A DNA stretch of 44,570 nucleotides from Microcaldota archaeon (GCA_026413625.1 JAOAKO010000005.1:1-44570); one strand, 5' to 3'. Counted from the first letter of the stretch, positions 7,259 to 15,956 are shown. Program-made: numbers and translations. Notes: generated from the letters alone by a model not told the origin.

Positions 7259-9010
7259 CTAAAATCCTAGAGAGGCCTGGAATGTCAGATAGAGTATATA
7301 AACCACTCCAGCTATAAGAAAAGGCGCTATGTAATCTTGATAAATGGCGGATTTTCTCCACAACCAAAGCAAAAATTTGTTGTGAGGCTTGTTTCTGCTC
7401 TCTATCAGGTCTATCAGCTCTTTGAAATACTCTCTTTCTCCGGGAGGCATCTTCGGCTCTTTCACTCTCTTAATTTCCTTTCCGTCGACAGTTTCAACCT
7501 CTTCTTGCTTTCCAATCTCTTTCTTTGCGCTTTCGTACCAGGGCGGAAGAGAGGACTTTTTACCTTTCGGTTTTTTAGCCGCCAAAAGATATTTTATGGG
7601 ATCTGCAGCTAACGGGTCTAGAACCTCAATGTAATCCTTCATGGTAATTTCCCTCTGCTTCCCTGTCTTTAAAGCCTCAATCCAAGGAATCGCTGCCGCG
7701 TCGTCGCTAATCGCCTTGATGTCAGAAGAAGAAAATCCCTCTGTAGCCCTTGCCAATCTGTCCCAATCCACATTCTTTGAAACAGGCCTTCCTTTTGCAT
7801 AATACTGAAACATGGCCTTTCTTGAAGCGTAATCTGGCTCTCCGACATAAATCAGCTTTGAAAATCTTCCAGCTCTTCTTAATGCGGGATCAACATCCCA
7901 TGGCGAGTTTGTTGCTGCAACCACTAGAACATTTTCGTTTCTTGCCTCGACCCCATCCATTTCGTAAAGCAGCTGGTTTACGGCCATTCTCATATACTGG
8001 CCGGATTCCTTCATCTGCTCTCTCCTTCCGCCCAAACCGTCAATTTCATCTATGAATATGATGCATGGCGATGCTTTTCTTGCAGCTTCAAAAATGTTTC
8101 TTATATTCTTTTCAGTGTTACCTACATACATATCCAATACGTCGCTGAGTTTAACGTTAAGAAAGTTTGCGCCTACCTCTCCCGCAGCAGCCTTCATTAT
8201 GAACGTTTTACCGCATCCGGGTGGGCCGTAAAATAGAACTCCTCCTCCTCCGAACTTTCCGTATTTTCTTGCCAAATCTGGATCTTTTAGAGGATAAACG
8301 ATGTATTCCCTAATAAGCTCCTTTACATTATCCATCCCCACTACATCCTTAAATGTAACTTTCGGCTTTGCCATGAATTTAACTGCAGAAACCCCTTCTC
8401 CGCTTGAAGCTTCCTTTTCTGATTTCTTTTTCTGTGCAGCTGCCAGATGTTCCTGAGCCTCTGTAAAATTAGGGTTAATTTCAAGGGCCTTCTGATAGTC
8501 TGCTATCGCCTCGTCATACTTCTCAAGGAACTCGTATGCCAGGCCTCGCGCGTTGTAAGCTTCGACAAAATTCGGATCTAGCTCGATAACTTTTGTAAAG
8601 TTCTCCACTCCGCTTTCGTAATCCTGCATTGATGCATAGGCAAGTCCCCTATTATAGTAAGCTTTAAGATATTCTGGATTGATGCTTATTGCCTTATTGT
8701 AATCTGCAATCGCCCTCTCAAAATCCTGCTTTCTGTAATATGCATCTCCTCTGTTATTATAAATCATCGGATTGTCTGGATCAATCTCTATCGCTTTTGT
8801 GTAGTCATCTATTGCCTTGTCATAATTCTTTTTGTTGTAGTAGCAAAGAGCCCTATTAAAATAGCACTCTAGAAATTTAGGATTAAGTATTATTGCCATA
8901 TTATAGTTCTCAATTGCCCTGTCATAGTCGCCTTGTTCGTAGTAGTAGTTTCCCTTTTCGTAATACGCCTCTGCGTCCAATACCTCTTTTTTCTCGTCAT
9001 CTTCCGCCAT
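7259..9010 (-). CDS. TPR-repeat AAA+ ATPase with C-terminal membrane anchor
   Basis: This 583-aa protein joins three parts. Residues 1-200 are about six TPR repeats (for example AIDDYTKAIEIDPDNPMIYN), a protein-binding platform. Residues 225-480 are an AAA+ module of the Vps4/katanin/FtsH type: Walker A FYGPPGCGKTF, Walker B CIIFIDEID, sensor AATNSPWDVDPALRRAGRF with the arginine-finger region, and a C-terminal helical subdomain (GFSSSDIKAISDDAA). The last 30 residues form a hydrophobic helix (APFLIAGVVYILYLTF), predicting a tail anchor with the ATPase in the cytoplasm. No protease domain follows, so a remodelling or extraction role is likelier than proteolysis. A TATA box about 28 nt upstream of the ATG suggests a leaderless message, divergent from the next gene. 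Confidence 0.9.
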   Translation of the reverse strand: MAEDDEKKEVLDAEAYYEKGNYYYEQGDYDRAIENYNMAIILNPKFLECYFNRALCYYNKKNYDKAIDDYTKAIEIDPDNPMIYNNRGDAYYRKQDFERAIADYNKAISINPEYLKAYYNRGLAYASMQDYESGVENFTKVIELDPNFVEAYNARGLAYEFLEKYDEAIADYQKALEINPNFTEAQEHLAAAQKKKSEKEASSGEGVSAVKFMAKPKVTFKDVVGMDNVKELIREYIVYPLKDPDLARKYGKFGGGGVLFYGPPGCGKTFIMKAAAGEVGANFLNVKLSDVLDMYVGNTEKNIRNIFEAARKASPCIIFIDEIDGLGGRREQMKESGQYMRMAVNQLLYEMDGVEARNENVLVVAATNSPWDVDPALRRAGRFSKLIYVGEPDYASRKAMFQYYAKGRPVSKNVDWDRLARATEGFSSSDIKAISDDAAAIPWIEALKTGKQREITMKDYIEVLDPLAADPIKYLLAAKKPKGKKSSLPPWYESAKKEIGKQEEVETVDGKEIKRVKEPKMPPGEREYFKELIDLIESRNKPHNKFLLWLWRKSAIYQDYIAPFLIAGVVYILYLTFQASLGF

Positions 9011-9086
9011 AGATTAATATTGAAAAGAAAACTATATAAATTTAGATTAACAATTAGCAATTTATCTTTAATCAAATGGTGAAATA
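9011..9086. promoter_or_regulatory. Divergent promoter, TPR-AAA gene / membrane protein gene
   Basis: The sequence ctatataaatttag at about 9031-9044 is nearly symmetric and is well placed as a TATA box for the minus-strand TPR-AAA gene. The plus-strand gene also has a Shine-Dalgarno (ggtga at about 9078) and a possible second TATA (tttatctttaat) nearer its start. Confidence 0.5.
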
Positions 9087-9992
9087 ATGGGTGTTATCGA
9101 TCTTGTCAAAGGATTTATTACAGGAGTACTTGTATTGGTTCTAATGGCTGCATTGCCAAGTTATATAATAATGAATGCAATACAGTCAAATTTACTTAAC
9201 CAAAATTATTATGAAACTCAATTTGAAAAAACTGGACTGTATATAAAAATGCATAACGGACTCCTTGACATAATCGCATCGCAGATACCAAAGCAAGAAT
9301 TATCCACATATGGAATAAGCGAATCCGACGTGAGAAGTGCAATGTCAAAGTCTATAACGCGTGAATGGGTAAGGAGTGAAATCAATAGAAATATTAGAAA
9401 TCTGATGTGGTACCTTAACGATGAAACAAAAGGAGTGAATTTATCAATTTCTATAAGGCCTAAGATAGCTGAAGGAATTGCAAATATGATTACGGAAAAA
9501 ATCGGATTGTCTCAATCCGCGGCTATTGCATTCGCAAACGAGCTTGATGCTGTAAAGTCAATTCCCGATCCTTTAGACATGGAAACCTTTGCGCCTGGAA
9601 CGAAGACTGCATTGGCAGACTTAAAATCAAATATACTGATGTTCAAATCGGCTATCTCGTATTTGCTGATGGGAATAATCGCCATAGTTGCATTGCTATT
9701 CCTACTCACCTTAAACCTAAAGGAATTCGCAAAAGTACTCGGATGGCCGGTCTTGGCAACCGGAATAATATTGGCTGCAGCTTCGTTTTTCCTTCCGAAT
9801 ATAATCAGAGAAACAGTGTCTCAAATGGAGGTTGCGTCTTCGCAGCAAATGCTGACTGTAACCAACATAATCGACTTCCTTTCCCCAATATTTGGAAGTA
9901 TACTGACGCAGGCAGCAATCCTTATTGCAGTAGGAATTCTATTAGTGGCGTTCAGCTTTGTCTACCCTATGGTGGAAAAGAAGAAAAGTTAA
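9087..9992 (+). CDS. Membrane protein with extracytoplasmic domain, unknown function
   Basis: I do not recognise the family. The 301-aa protein has an N-terminal hydrophobic helix (residues 5-32, including FITGVLVLVLMAALPSYI). A polar region of about 160 residues follows, probably extracytoplasmic. Three C-terminal hydrophobic helices come next (around 197-215, 222-240 and 268-293), then a short basic tail VEKKKS. The start is supported by ggtgaaataATG. It is divergent from the TPR-AAA gene, and its last 4 nt overlap the convergent thrS stop. The divergent partner is also membrane-bound, so a functional link is possible but not shown. Confidence 0.75.
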   Translation: MGVIDLVKGFITGVLVLVLMAALPSYIIMNAIQSNLLNQNYYETQFEKTGLYIKMHNGLLDIIASQIPKQELSTYGISESDVRSAMSKSITREWVRSEINRNIRNLMWYLNDETKGVNLSISIRPKIAEGIANMITEKIGLSQSAAIAFANELDAVKSIPDPLDMETFAPGTKTALADLKSNILMFKSAISYLLMGIIAIVALLFLLTLNLKEFAKVLGWPVLATGIILAAASFFLPNIIRETVSQMEVASSQQMLTVTNIIDFLSPIFGSILTQAAILIAVGILLVAFSFVYPMVEKKKS

Positions 9993-11941
9993 ATAACATT
10001 TAGCTCCTTTGACCTTGTTTTTATTTCTTCTTTTATTCTTTTCAAAAATTCATCAACAGAAATTGATGAAACTTCACCTGTTCTTTTTCTGATCGATAGA
10101 TTATTCGCAGCGGTTTCCCTTTTTCCTATGGTTATTATGTAAGGTATCTTTCTAAGTTGGGCGTCTCTTATCCTTGCCTCTAATTTCTCGTTTCTTGCAT
10201 CAAGCTCCGATCTGATTCCTTCTTCCTTCATTTTTTTATCAAGCTGTCTGCAAAATTCCACCTGATCGTCTGTCAATGGAAGAAGGATAGCCTGAATTGG
10301 CGATAACCAGGTTGGAAACTTTCCTGCATAATGCTCAATCAATATGCCAATAAATCTCTCCATGCTTCCAAGAATAGCACGATGAACCATAATAACGGGT
10401 TTCCTTGTTCCATCCTTATCCACATAAGTTGCGTTGAATCTCAATGGCATCTGGAAATCAAGCTGAATAGTGGCGCACTGCCATGGCCTATTCAATGCAT
10501 CTGATATGTCCACATCTATCTTGGGACCATAAAATGCACCGTCTCCAGGATTGATAGTATAATCGATTCCATTTCTTTTCAACGCGTTTGCCAAGGCCTC
10601 TTCTGCCTTCTCCCACAGCTGTGGATCGCCCATAGCGCCCTCAGGCTTTGTTGAGAGCTTCATTTTATACTGGAATCCAAACAAATCCCCGTAGACGTAT
10701 TTTATAAACCCTAGCAAGTCGGTTATTTCGTCCTCAAGCTGATCGGGAGTGACGAAAATATGGGCGTCATCCTGGGCAAACTTGGTGACTCTCGTCAGTC
10801 CGCCAAGAACCCCGCCTAACTCATTCCTATGAAGCTGGCCGAAATCCGCTATTCTGTAAGGGAGCTCTTTATAGCTGTGCGAGGACGAATTGAACATAAG
10901 AAGATGCGAAGGACAATTCATCGCCTTTAATGCATACTCCTCCCCATCGATTTCAAATGAAAACATGTTCTGCCTATAATGCTGCCAGTGACCGGAGGTT
11001 TCCCAAAGTGCTTTCTTAAACACTTGCGGAGTTATTACCTCATTATATCCTCTCTTCAGATACTCTTCCCTTAAGAATTTTTGCAGCTCGTTATAAATGA
11101 CCACTCCGGCCGGCAAGAAGAACGGGCTTCCTGCAAGGGCGTAATCGTGAGTCATGAAAATCCCAAGCTCTCGCCCTAGCTTTCGGTGGTCTCTTTTTTC
11201 CGCTTCTTCTAGAAACTTCAGATGATCGTCAAGCATTTTCTGCTCGGGATATGCAACCGCATAAAGCCTCTGCAGCATTTTGTTTTTTGAATCTCCCCTC
11301 CAATAGGCTCCTGCGTTTTTCATCACCTTAAACGCCTTCAGCTTTCCAGTCGATGGAAGATGCGGCCCCTTGCAAAGGTCCAAAAAGTCATTGTCTGTAT
11401 AATAAACTGAAACAGTTTGTTCACCTAGCTGTTCCAACTCCTCCAGCATCTCAAGCTTGTACTTTTCCTTCCTCTCAGCAAATATCTTTTTAGCATCCTT
11501 AATTGGGATCTCTTTCCTCTCAAACTTTTCATTTCTTTCCACTATTCTCCTAAATTCCTGCTCTATAAGCTTAAAATCATCCGGAGTGAAAGTATGGTCA
11601 AGATCAAAGTCATAGTAAAAGCCCCCCTCAATTGCAGGACCTATCGCAAGCTTCGCATCTGGATACAGCCTCTTCACTGCCTTGGCCATAACATGGCTTG
11701 CGCTATGCCAGAAAACCTCCTTTCCTTCTTGATCCCTCCAAGTCAAAACTTTGAACTCGCAATCAGAAGTCAGCTGCTGATTGAGATCTGTTACTTTTCC
11801 ATTGACTGCGCATGCTATTGCGTCGCTAGCAAGCTTTTTTCCCATTTTGCTTGCAAGATCAAACCCGGTTTCTCCGGGATTGAACTCAAGTGAAGAACCG
11901 TCTGGTAATCTCGCTTTCATATTCTCACAATCAATCGGCAT
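9989..11941 (-). CDS. thrS: Threonyl-tRNA synthetase, bacterial/eukaryotic-type architecture
   Basis: The 650-aa enzyme charges tRNA-Thr. Domains in order: TGS (residues 8-70), the N2 editing domain that hydrolyses mischarged Ser-tRNA (WHSASHVMAKAV supplies the HxxxH motif; DLCKGPHLPSTG the Cys/His pair), the class II core with zinc ligands (MNCPSHLLMF, QDDAHIF, MVHRAILGSMERF), and the C-terminal anticodon-binding domain (about 550-640). Most archaea instead have an unrelated DTD-like editing domain, so this form is unusual here and suggests transfer from bacteria. A TATA element supports the first ATG as leaderless. The alternative Met8 (MKARLPDG) has gtgagaat before it and better matches the usual family N-terminus. 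Confidence 0.95.
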   Translation of the reverse strand: MPIDCENMKARLPDGSSLEFNPGETGFDLASKMGKKLASDAIACAVNGKVTDLNQQLTSDCEFKVLTWRDQEGKEVFWHSASHVMAKAVKRLYPDAKLAIGPAIEGGFYYDFDLDHTFTPDDFKLIEQEFRRIVERNEKFERKEIPIKDAKKIFAERKEKYKLEMLEELEQLGEQTVSVYYTDNDFLDLCKGPHLPSTGKLKAFKVMKNAGAYWRGDSKNKMLQRLYAVAYPEQKMLDDHLKFLEEAEKRDHRKLGRELGIFMTHDYALAGSPFFLPAGVVIYNELQKFLREEYLKRGYNEVITPQVFKKALWETSGHWQHYRQNMFSFEIDGEEYALKAMNCPSHLLMFNSSSHSYKELPYRIADFGQLHRNELGGVLGGLTRVTKFAQDDAHIFVTPDQLEDEITDLLGFIKYVYGDLFGFQYKMKLSTKPEGAMGDPQLWEKAEEALANALKRNGIDYTINPGDGAFYGPKIDVDISDALNRPWQCATIQLDFQMPLRFNATYVDKDGTRKPVIMVHRAILGSMERFIGILIEHYAGKFPTWLSPIQAILLPLTDDQVEFCRQLDKKMKEEGIRSELDARNEKLEARIRDAQLRKIPYIITIGKRETAANNLSIRKRTGEVSSISVDEFLKRIKEEIKTRSKELNVI

Positions 11942-11997
11942 AAAAACATATAATTTAACAGCATAAAATATTTAAAGCCAACAACACAAACTGAATT
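11942..11997. promoter_or_regulatory. Divergent promoter, thrS / polX
   Basis: The 56-nt gap contains aaaatatttaaag about 30 nt before the polX ATG and, read on the other strand, ttaaatatttta 23-34 nt before the thrS ATG. The same symmetric AT element appears to serve both genes. Neither start has a strong Shine-Dalgarno at this distance, consistent with leaderless messages. Confidence 0.5.
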
Positions 11998-13722
11998 ATG
12001 AAGAATTTGGAAATCGCAGCGATTTTTTATGCAATGGCTGACATACTCGAGCTCCAGAATGTTCAATGGAAACCGATTGCATACAGGAAAGCGGCAAGAT
12101 CTATAGAAACCCTTTCTGAGCCAATCGAAGAAGTATATAAAAGGGGTGGGATAAACGCCTTAATGGAGATTCCCGGTATAGGCGAGGCTATCGCAAAGAA
12201 AACTGAGGAATATTTGCTTACCGGAAGGGTCGCAGAATATGAAAGACTGAAGAAAAAAATACCTAAGGGATTGAGAGAAATAATGGAACTTCAGGGATTG
12301 GGGCCCAAAAAAGCGATTAGGCTTTATAAAGAACTGAAAATCGATTCGATAGATGCGCTCGAAAAGGCTGCAAGAGAAGGAAAAATTGCTAAGTTGGAGG
12401 GATTCAAAGAAAAAAGCGAGAAGAACATTCTAAAGTCAATTGAAATGATAAAGAAAGGAAAGGAAAGAATAATGCTTGGCGTTGCTCTACCGATAGCAAG
12501 AGAGATAGTTCAAGAGCTAAAAAATGTTAAAGGAGTGAAAAGGATAGAAATCGCTGGATCTGTAAGAAGAATGGTTGAAACCATAGGGGATATAGACATA
12601 CTCGCAGAGATTGAGGGACATAGCAAAGAAGTGATGGATAGATTTGTAGCGCTTCAAGGCGTGACAAATATTCTTGCAAAGGGAGAAAAGAAATCTATGG
12701 TAATGATAAGAAAAGGAAAATACGATATTCAAGTCGACTTAAGAATAATCGAATCAAATTCGTTCGGAGCTGCTCTGCAGTACTTTACTGGAAACAAGGA
12801 ACACAACATTGAATTAAGAAAGCTTGCGATAGCCAAAGGGATGAAATTAAATGAATACGGCTTGTTTAAGGGCGACAAGCAAATCGCAGGTAAGGAAGAA
12901 AGAGAGGTATACTCAAAACTTGGAATGGAGTGGATACCGCCAGAATTGAGAGAAAACAAGGGTGAGATTCAGGCGGCAATGATAAATAAGCTGCCTGAAT
13001 TAGTGGAGTTAAGCCAAATAAAAGGAGACCTGCACGTACATACTGACTGGTCCGAAGGCACCGCAAGCATAGAGGAAATGGCAAATGCGGCAAAGAAAAT
13101 CGGATACGAATACATCGGAATATCCGACCACTCAAAATCAGAGAGAATTGCTAATGGTTTGGATGAAAAAAGAATCGAGCAACAGATTGAAGCGATAAAT
13201 GAGATACGAAGGAAAGTTAAAGGAATAAAAATTCTTCACGGCTCGGAAGTCAGCATCCTTCCAGATGGAAGCCTCGACTACGGAGATGACATATTGAAAA
13301 GGCTTGATTATGTTATAGCCGCTGTCCATTCTAGATTCAAATCATCTAAAGAGGAAATGACAAAAAGAATAACAAAGGCATTGGAGAACAAATACGTTAA
13401 GATTCTTGCGCATCCAACCGGCAGATTGATAAATGAAAGAATGCCGTACGAAGTTGACCTTGACCGGATATTTGAAATCTGCAGAGATAGAAGGATTGCG
13501 ATGGAGATCAACTCCTTTCCATTAAGGCTTGACTTAAATGACGTATATGTTAGAAAGGCAAGGGACTATGGAACAATGCTGTGCATAAATACAGACTCAC
13601 ATGCGATTGATCATTTGGGCTATATGGAGTACGGGATTGCGGTCGCAAGAAGAGGATGGTGCGAAAGAAAAAACATTTTAAATTGCATGGGACATGAAGA
13701 TTTAATGAAGTGGCTGGAATAA
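11998..13722 (+). CDS. polX: DNA polymerase/3'-5' exonuclease PolX with PHP domain
   Basis: The 574-aa repair polymerase has an N-terminal helix-hairpin-helix region (MEIPGIGEAIAKKTEEYL; LQGLGPKKAIRLYKEL). The nucleotidyltransferase palm follows, with the GS motif IAGSVRRMVETIGDIDILAE and the third aspartate in YDIQVDLRII. The C-terminal PHP phosphoesterase (about 340-574) has GDLHVHTDWSEGT, GISDHSK, HGSEVSI, AAVHSRF, HPTGRL and NTDSHAIDHL, the full set of metal ligands, predicting 3'-5' exonuclease or phosphatase activity for gap-filling repair. The length matches the bacterial/archaeal PolX family. The first codon follows a TATA box at about -30, so it is likely leaderless. Confidence 0.96.
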   Translation: MKNLEIAAIFYAMADILELQNVQWKPIAYRKAARSIETLSEPIEEVYKRGGINALMEIPGIGEAIAKKTEEYLLTGRVAEYERLKKKIPKGLREIMELQGLGPKKAIRLYKELKIDSIDALEKAAREGKIAKLEGFKEKSEKNILKSIEMIKKGKERIMLGVALPIAREIVQELKNVKGVKRIEIAGSVRRMVETIGDIDILAEIEGHSKEVMDRFVALQGVTNILAKGEKKSMVMIRKGKYDIQVDLRIIESNSFGAALQYFTGNKEHNIELRKLAIAKGMKLNEYGLFKGDKQIAGKEEREVYSKLGMEWIPPELRENKGEIQAAMINKLPELVELSQIKGDLHVHTDWSEGTASIEEMANAAKKIGYEYIGISDHSKSERIANGLDEKRIEQQIEAINEIRRKVKGIKILHGSEVSILPDGSLDYGDDILKRLDYVIAAVHSRFKSSKEEMTKRITKALENKYVKILAHPTGRLINERMPYEVDLDRIFEICRDRRIAMEINSFPLRLDLNDVYVRKARDYGTMLCINTDSHAIDHLGYMEYGIAVARRGWCERKNILNCMGHEDLMKWLE

Positions 13723-13777
13723 AGACAAATCGCATTTCCAGACGCTAAAATTGTAAATGTTTATAGGTGAGTGCATT

Positions 13778-14173
13778 ATGAAAAAGATGGCAAAAGAAAT
13801 GAAAAATGATGGCAAAAGCGTATTTTCCAACCTTTTGGAAAAAAAGAGCGTGAAAATATTAATTTATCTCTTAATTGTGATTTTTGCCGTGTCAATAATT
13901 ATAACCTCTGCGCTCACTTCCGTAAATAACGGACAAAAAGAAGAGCAAGATTCAGGAAAAACAAACCTTGCAAAAAATTACTGCACTCCGGAATCAAGGA
14001 AAGCGGAGGTGTGCATCGCTGTTTATGAGCCGGTATGCGGCTGGTTTAGTCAGCCGATAAAGTGCGTCAGATATCCTTGCGCTGCAACCTACTCCAATGC
14101 GTGCTTTGCATGCATGGATGAAAAGGTCGAATACTGGACCGAAGGAGAATGCCCTTCCGGCATTTACTCTTAG
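13778..14173 (+). CDS. Membrane-anchored Cys-rich protein with Kazal-like domain
   Basis: The start is moved to ATG 13778 because aggtgag lies just before it and within the longer ORF. Residues 18-45 form a signal anchor (VKILIYLLIVIFAVSIIIT). A short linker leads to an extracytoplasmic domain with eight cysteines in a Kazal-like pattern: VCIAVYEPVCG, then YPCAATYSNACFACM, then WTEGEC. Kazal domains inhibit serine proteases in eukaryotes. Similar short modules occur on surface proteins of uncultivated archaea, where the role is unknown. Inhibitory function is therefore only a possibility. The gene lies 55 nt after polX and probably has its own translation signal in a shared transcript. Confidence 0.75.
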   Translation: MKKMAKEMKNDGKSVFSNLLEKKSVKILIYLLIVIFAVSIIITSALTSVNNGQKEEQDSGKTNLAKNYCTPESRKAEVCIAVYEPVCGWFSQPIKCVRYPCAATYSNACFACMDEKVEYWTEGECPSGIYS

Positions 14174-14174
14174 G

Positions 14175-15026
14175 CTAACTAACTTTTAAAGCCATCAATT
14201 TTAATTTTTTGATTCTTTTTTCAAGCTGCGATATGCTTGGATACAAGGTTAATGAAGGATACTTTGAAACAAACTCTTTTGCCTTTCTGATCGCCTCTTG
14301 CTTTTCATAGCCTTTAAGAATATCTGAATTGAATATGTTTTTTGAGATCCATAAAATCTTTTTCCTTTTGAGCGCAGGCGAAGTTCCATACAGACAAACA
14401 ATGTCTGGCCTAATGCCGTATAAGGCCATAAACTCCCTGTTTCCGTCAATATTCTTAGATGAGTAAGTCAGTATTACTGGTTGGCTTCTTATCTTATTTT
14501 GGCTGAATAGTCTCCTCAGTTTTTGCCATCGATATTTCACAGTTTGCGAGCTTAAGGTTAGGAGTTCGAGGTGGGAATTCGTACTTTCTAACGAAATGCC
14601 TAATTTTGAAGAAAGGAAATTGAAATTTTTCATAATTGTGTTTGGGTTCATGCTCAATAGCGATGAAATCTTTTTTCCGGAATCCGGTTTCAAGAACCTC
14701 TGAATAAGAATGTAGTTATTTTTAAGAGTGTTCAAATCCCTGCCTAAGAGCGAAGGCTGCGCGCATATCTCTTCTTTCTTGATCTTTAGCTCACAGGTCA
14801 AAAACATATAGTTGCGCAATATGCGGATTGGATTTAAGCACAGCAGACGCGCATTTTTGATTATCCGTTTGTCGTCTAAACCAATTCCTGAAAGCAAAGA
14901 ATACGAAGAATTGATCGTTCTGATCCTTGTGCTTTCCAGAGCCTTAAGATCTTGCTTGGAAATTAGACTAAAATTTTCCCCAAAGAGGGCACGCAGATTT
15001 TCAAGCCTTAGCTCCTTTTCGTCCAT
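14175..15026 (-). CDS. mTERF-like helical-repeat protein
   Basis: The 283-aa protein consists of repeated helical units of about 30-35 residues with a conserved proline or hydroxy-residue start: LNPIRILRNYMFL, AQPSLLGRDLNTLKNNYILI, MNPNTIMKNFNFLSSKLGIS, SSQTVKYRWQKLRRLF, then SQPVILTYSSKNI. This resembles mTERF motifs, which form nucleic-acid-binding solenoids in mitochondria and chloroplasts. The sequence is basic (ends RIKKLKLMALKVS), consistent with RNA or DNA binding. A TATA-like tatttatacttt lies about 33 nt before the ATG. It is immediately downstream of the tRNA-Tyr/tRNA-Asp pair on the same strand. Assignment is from pattern recognition only; another helical repeat family is possible. 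Confidence 0.5.
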   Translation of the reverse strand: MDEKELRLENLRALFGENFSLISKQDLKALESTRIRTINSSYSLLSGIGLDDKRIIKNARLLCLNPIRILRNYMFLTCELKIKKEEICAQPSLLGRDLNTLKNNYILIQRFLKPDSGKKISSLLSMNPNTIMKNFNFLSSKLGISLESTNSHLELLTLSSQTVKYRWQKLRRLFSQNKIRSQPVILTYSSKNIDGNREFMALYGIRPDIVCLYGTSPALKRKKILWISKNIFNSDILKGYEKQEAIRKAKEFVSKYPSLTLYPSISQLEKRIKKLKLMALKVS

Positions 15027-15096
15027 GTCAATTATAACGTTTTCAAAGTATAAATAGATTTTGTTAATAAAACGATGAAACTTTAGTGATAAAAAG

Positions 15097-15169
15097 CGCC
15101 TGGGCCGGGATTCGAACCCGGGTCGGCGGCGTGACAGGCCGCAATGCTAGACCACTACACCACCCAAGC
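15097..15169 (-). tRNA. tRNA-Asp (GTC)
   Basis: The 73-nt gene folds as a cloverleaf without intron. The acceptor stem is GCTTGGG with CCCAGGC. The anticodon arm is GCGGC-CTGTCAC-GCCGC, reading GTC. The T arm is GGG TTCGAAT CCC within CCGGG/CCCGG. The discriminator is G, as expected for tRNA-Asp. CCA is not encoded. A T-run follows the 3' end. Confidence 0.95.
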
Positions 15170-15177
15170 GTCTTAAA

Positions 15178-15289
15178 TCCCACCGGCCGGATTTGAACCA
15201 GCAACCCTCTCGTTTCTACAAAACGACTGCCAGGGAATCTGACAGGCTGGACTACAGCGAGATGCTCTGCCAGATTGAGCTACGGTGGG
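15178..15289 (-). tRNA. tRNA-Tyr (GTA) with 38-nt intron
   Basis: The acceptor stem is CCCACCG with CGGTGGG. The C1-G72 pair and discriminator A73 are the archaeal/eukaryal identity elements of tRNA-Tyr. The D arm is GCTC...GAGC and the T arm GCTGG-TTCAAAT-CCGGC. The anticodon stem TCTCG/CGAGA is interrupted: 5' exon loop CTGTAG, then a 38-nt intron (15214-15251) at the standard 37/38 site, then A and the 3' exon. The mature length is 74 nt. The exon CTGT can pair with intron GTAG to leave 3-nt bulges AGT and AAA, as expected for a splicing-endonuclease site. It lies 8 nt upstream of tRNA-Asp. Confidence 0.93.
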
Positions 15290-15408
15290 GCAAATGAGCA
15301 AATGCAATAAATAATATGTAAGCAAAATTATTAAATAATTACTTCCTAAGCAGTGTTTCTTGTTTTATATTCTTTAATATTTTTAATTCTTTATATGCAA
15401 GTAAAAAT

Positions 15409-15945
15409 ATGAAGCGAAAGATAAAAGGCAAAGGAAAGGCGCAAAAAATGCCGCAAAAAATGACTGAAAAACAAGCGAAAAATCAGAGCAAAAAGCATAT
15501 CTTTAATGGATACCTGATTGTCCTAACGGCAATTTTGCTGCTTGTATTCCTTGCTGGAATTTATTTGATGTCTGCGGAAAATGATTCTGCTGCCGAAAGT
15601 CAAAGCTGGTTCAATGCTTCAGTGGTTGTCAACTATTCTGCAGGAAAGACCATGAGTGAATGCCTAGCACAAATCGGAATAAGTGAAAATCTTGTTTACA
15701 TCTACAGCGATACGTGCGTATACTCCCAAAGAAATACTCCCTGGATTAGAGAGATCAATCCTGAAAAGGGAGTGAGAATGATTAATATAGAAAACGCGGA
15801 ACAGCTTATCAAATTTATGAATTGCATGCCTAAATTTGAACTTGAGGGAACCCCTACTTATATCTGTATTCCTAACTCCAAAGTTCATGTTGGAAGCTTC
15901 GATTCTAAGTCTGAGCTCATGCTTTTCGCTGAAAATTGCAGATGA
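15409..15945 (+). CDS. Membrane-anchored thioredoxin-like protein with incomplete CxxC
   Basis: The 178-aa protein has a basic N-terminus (about 30 residues) and one hydrophobic anchor (GYLIVLTAILLLVFLAGIYL). An extracytoplasmic domain with thioredoxin-fold hallmarks follows: a strand then SDTCVYSQRNTPWI where CxxC is expected, and a cis-proline loop EGTPTYIC. The second active-site cysteine is serine (CVYS), so a classical dithiol exchange is unlikely unless another of its cysteines substitutes. A TATA-like tttatatgc lies about 24 nt before the ATG. The next gene begins just after the stop and is also a degenerate thioredoxin-superfamily protein, so the two form an operon. Confidence 0.7.
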   Translation: MKRKIKGKGKAQKMPQKMTEKQAKNQSKKHIFNGYLIVLTAILLLVFLAGIYLMSAENDSAAESQSWFNASVVVNYSAGKTMSECLAQIGISENLVYIYSDTCVYSQRNTPWIREINPEKGVRMINIENAEQLIKFMNCMPKFELEGTPTYICIPNSKVHVGSFDSKSELMLFAENCR

Positions 15946-15956
15946 TAGGTGAGAAT

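Noticed and set aside
13550-13735. Minus-strand ORF of 61 aa at the polX 3' end
   Set aside because: It lies opposite the conserved NTDSHAIDHL end of the PHP domain and lacks a ribosome site.
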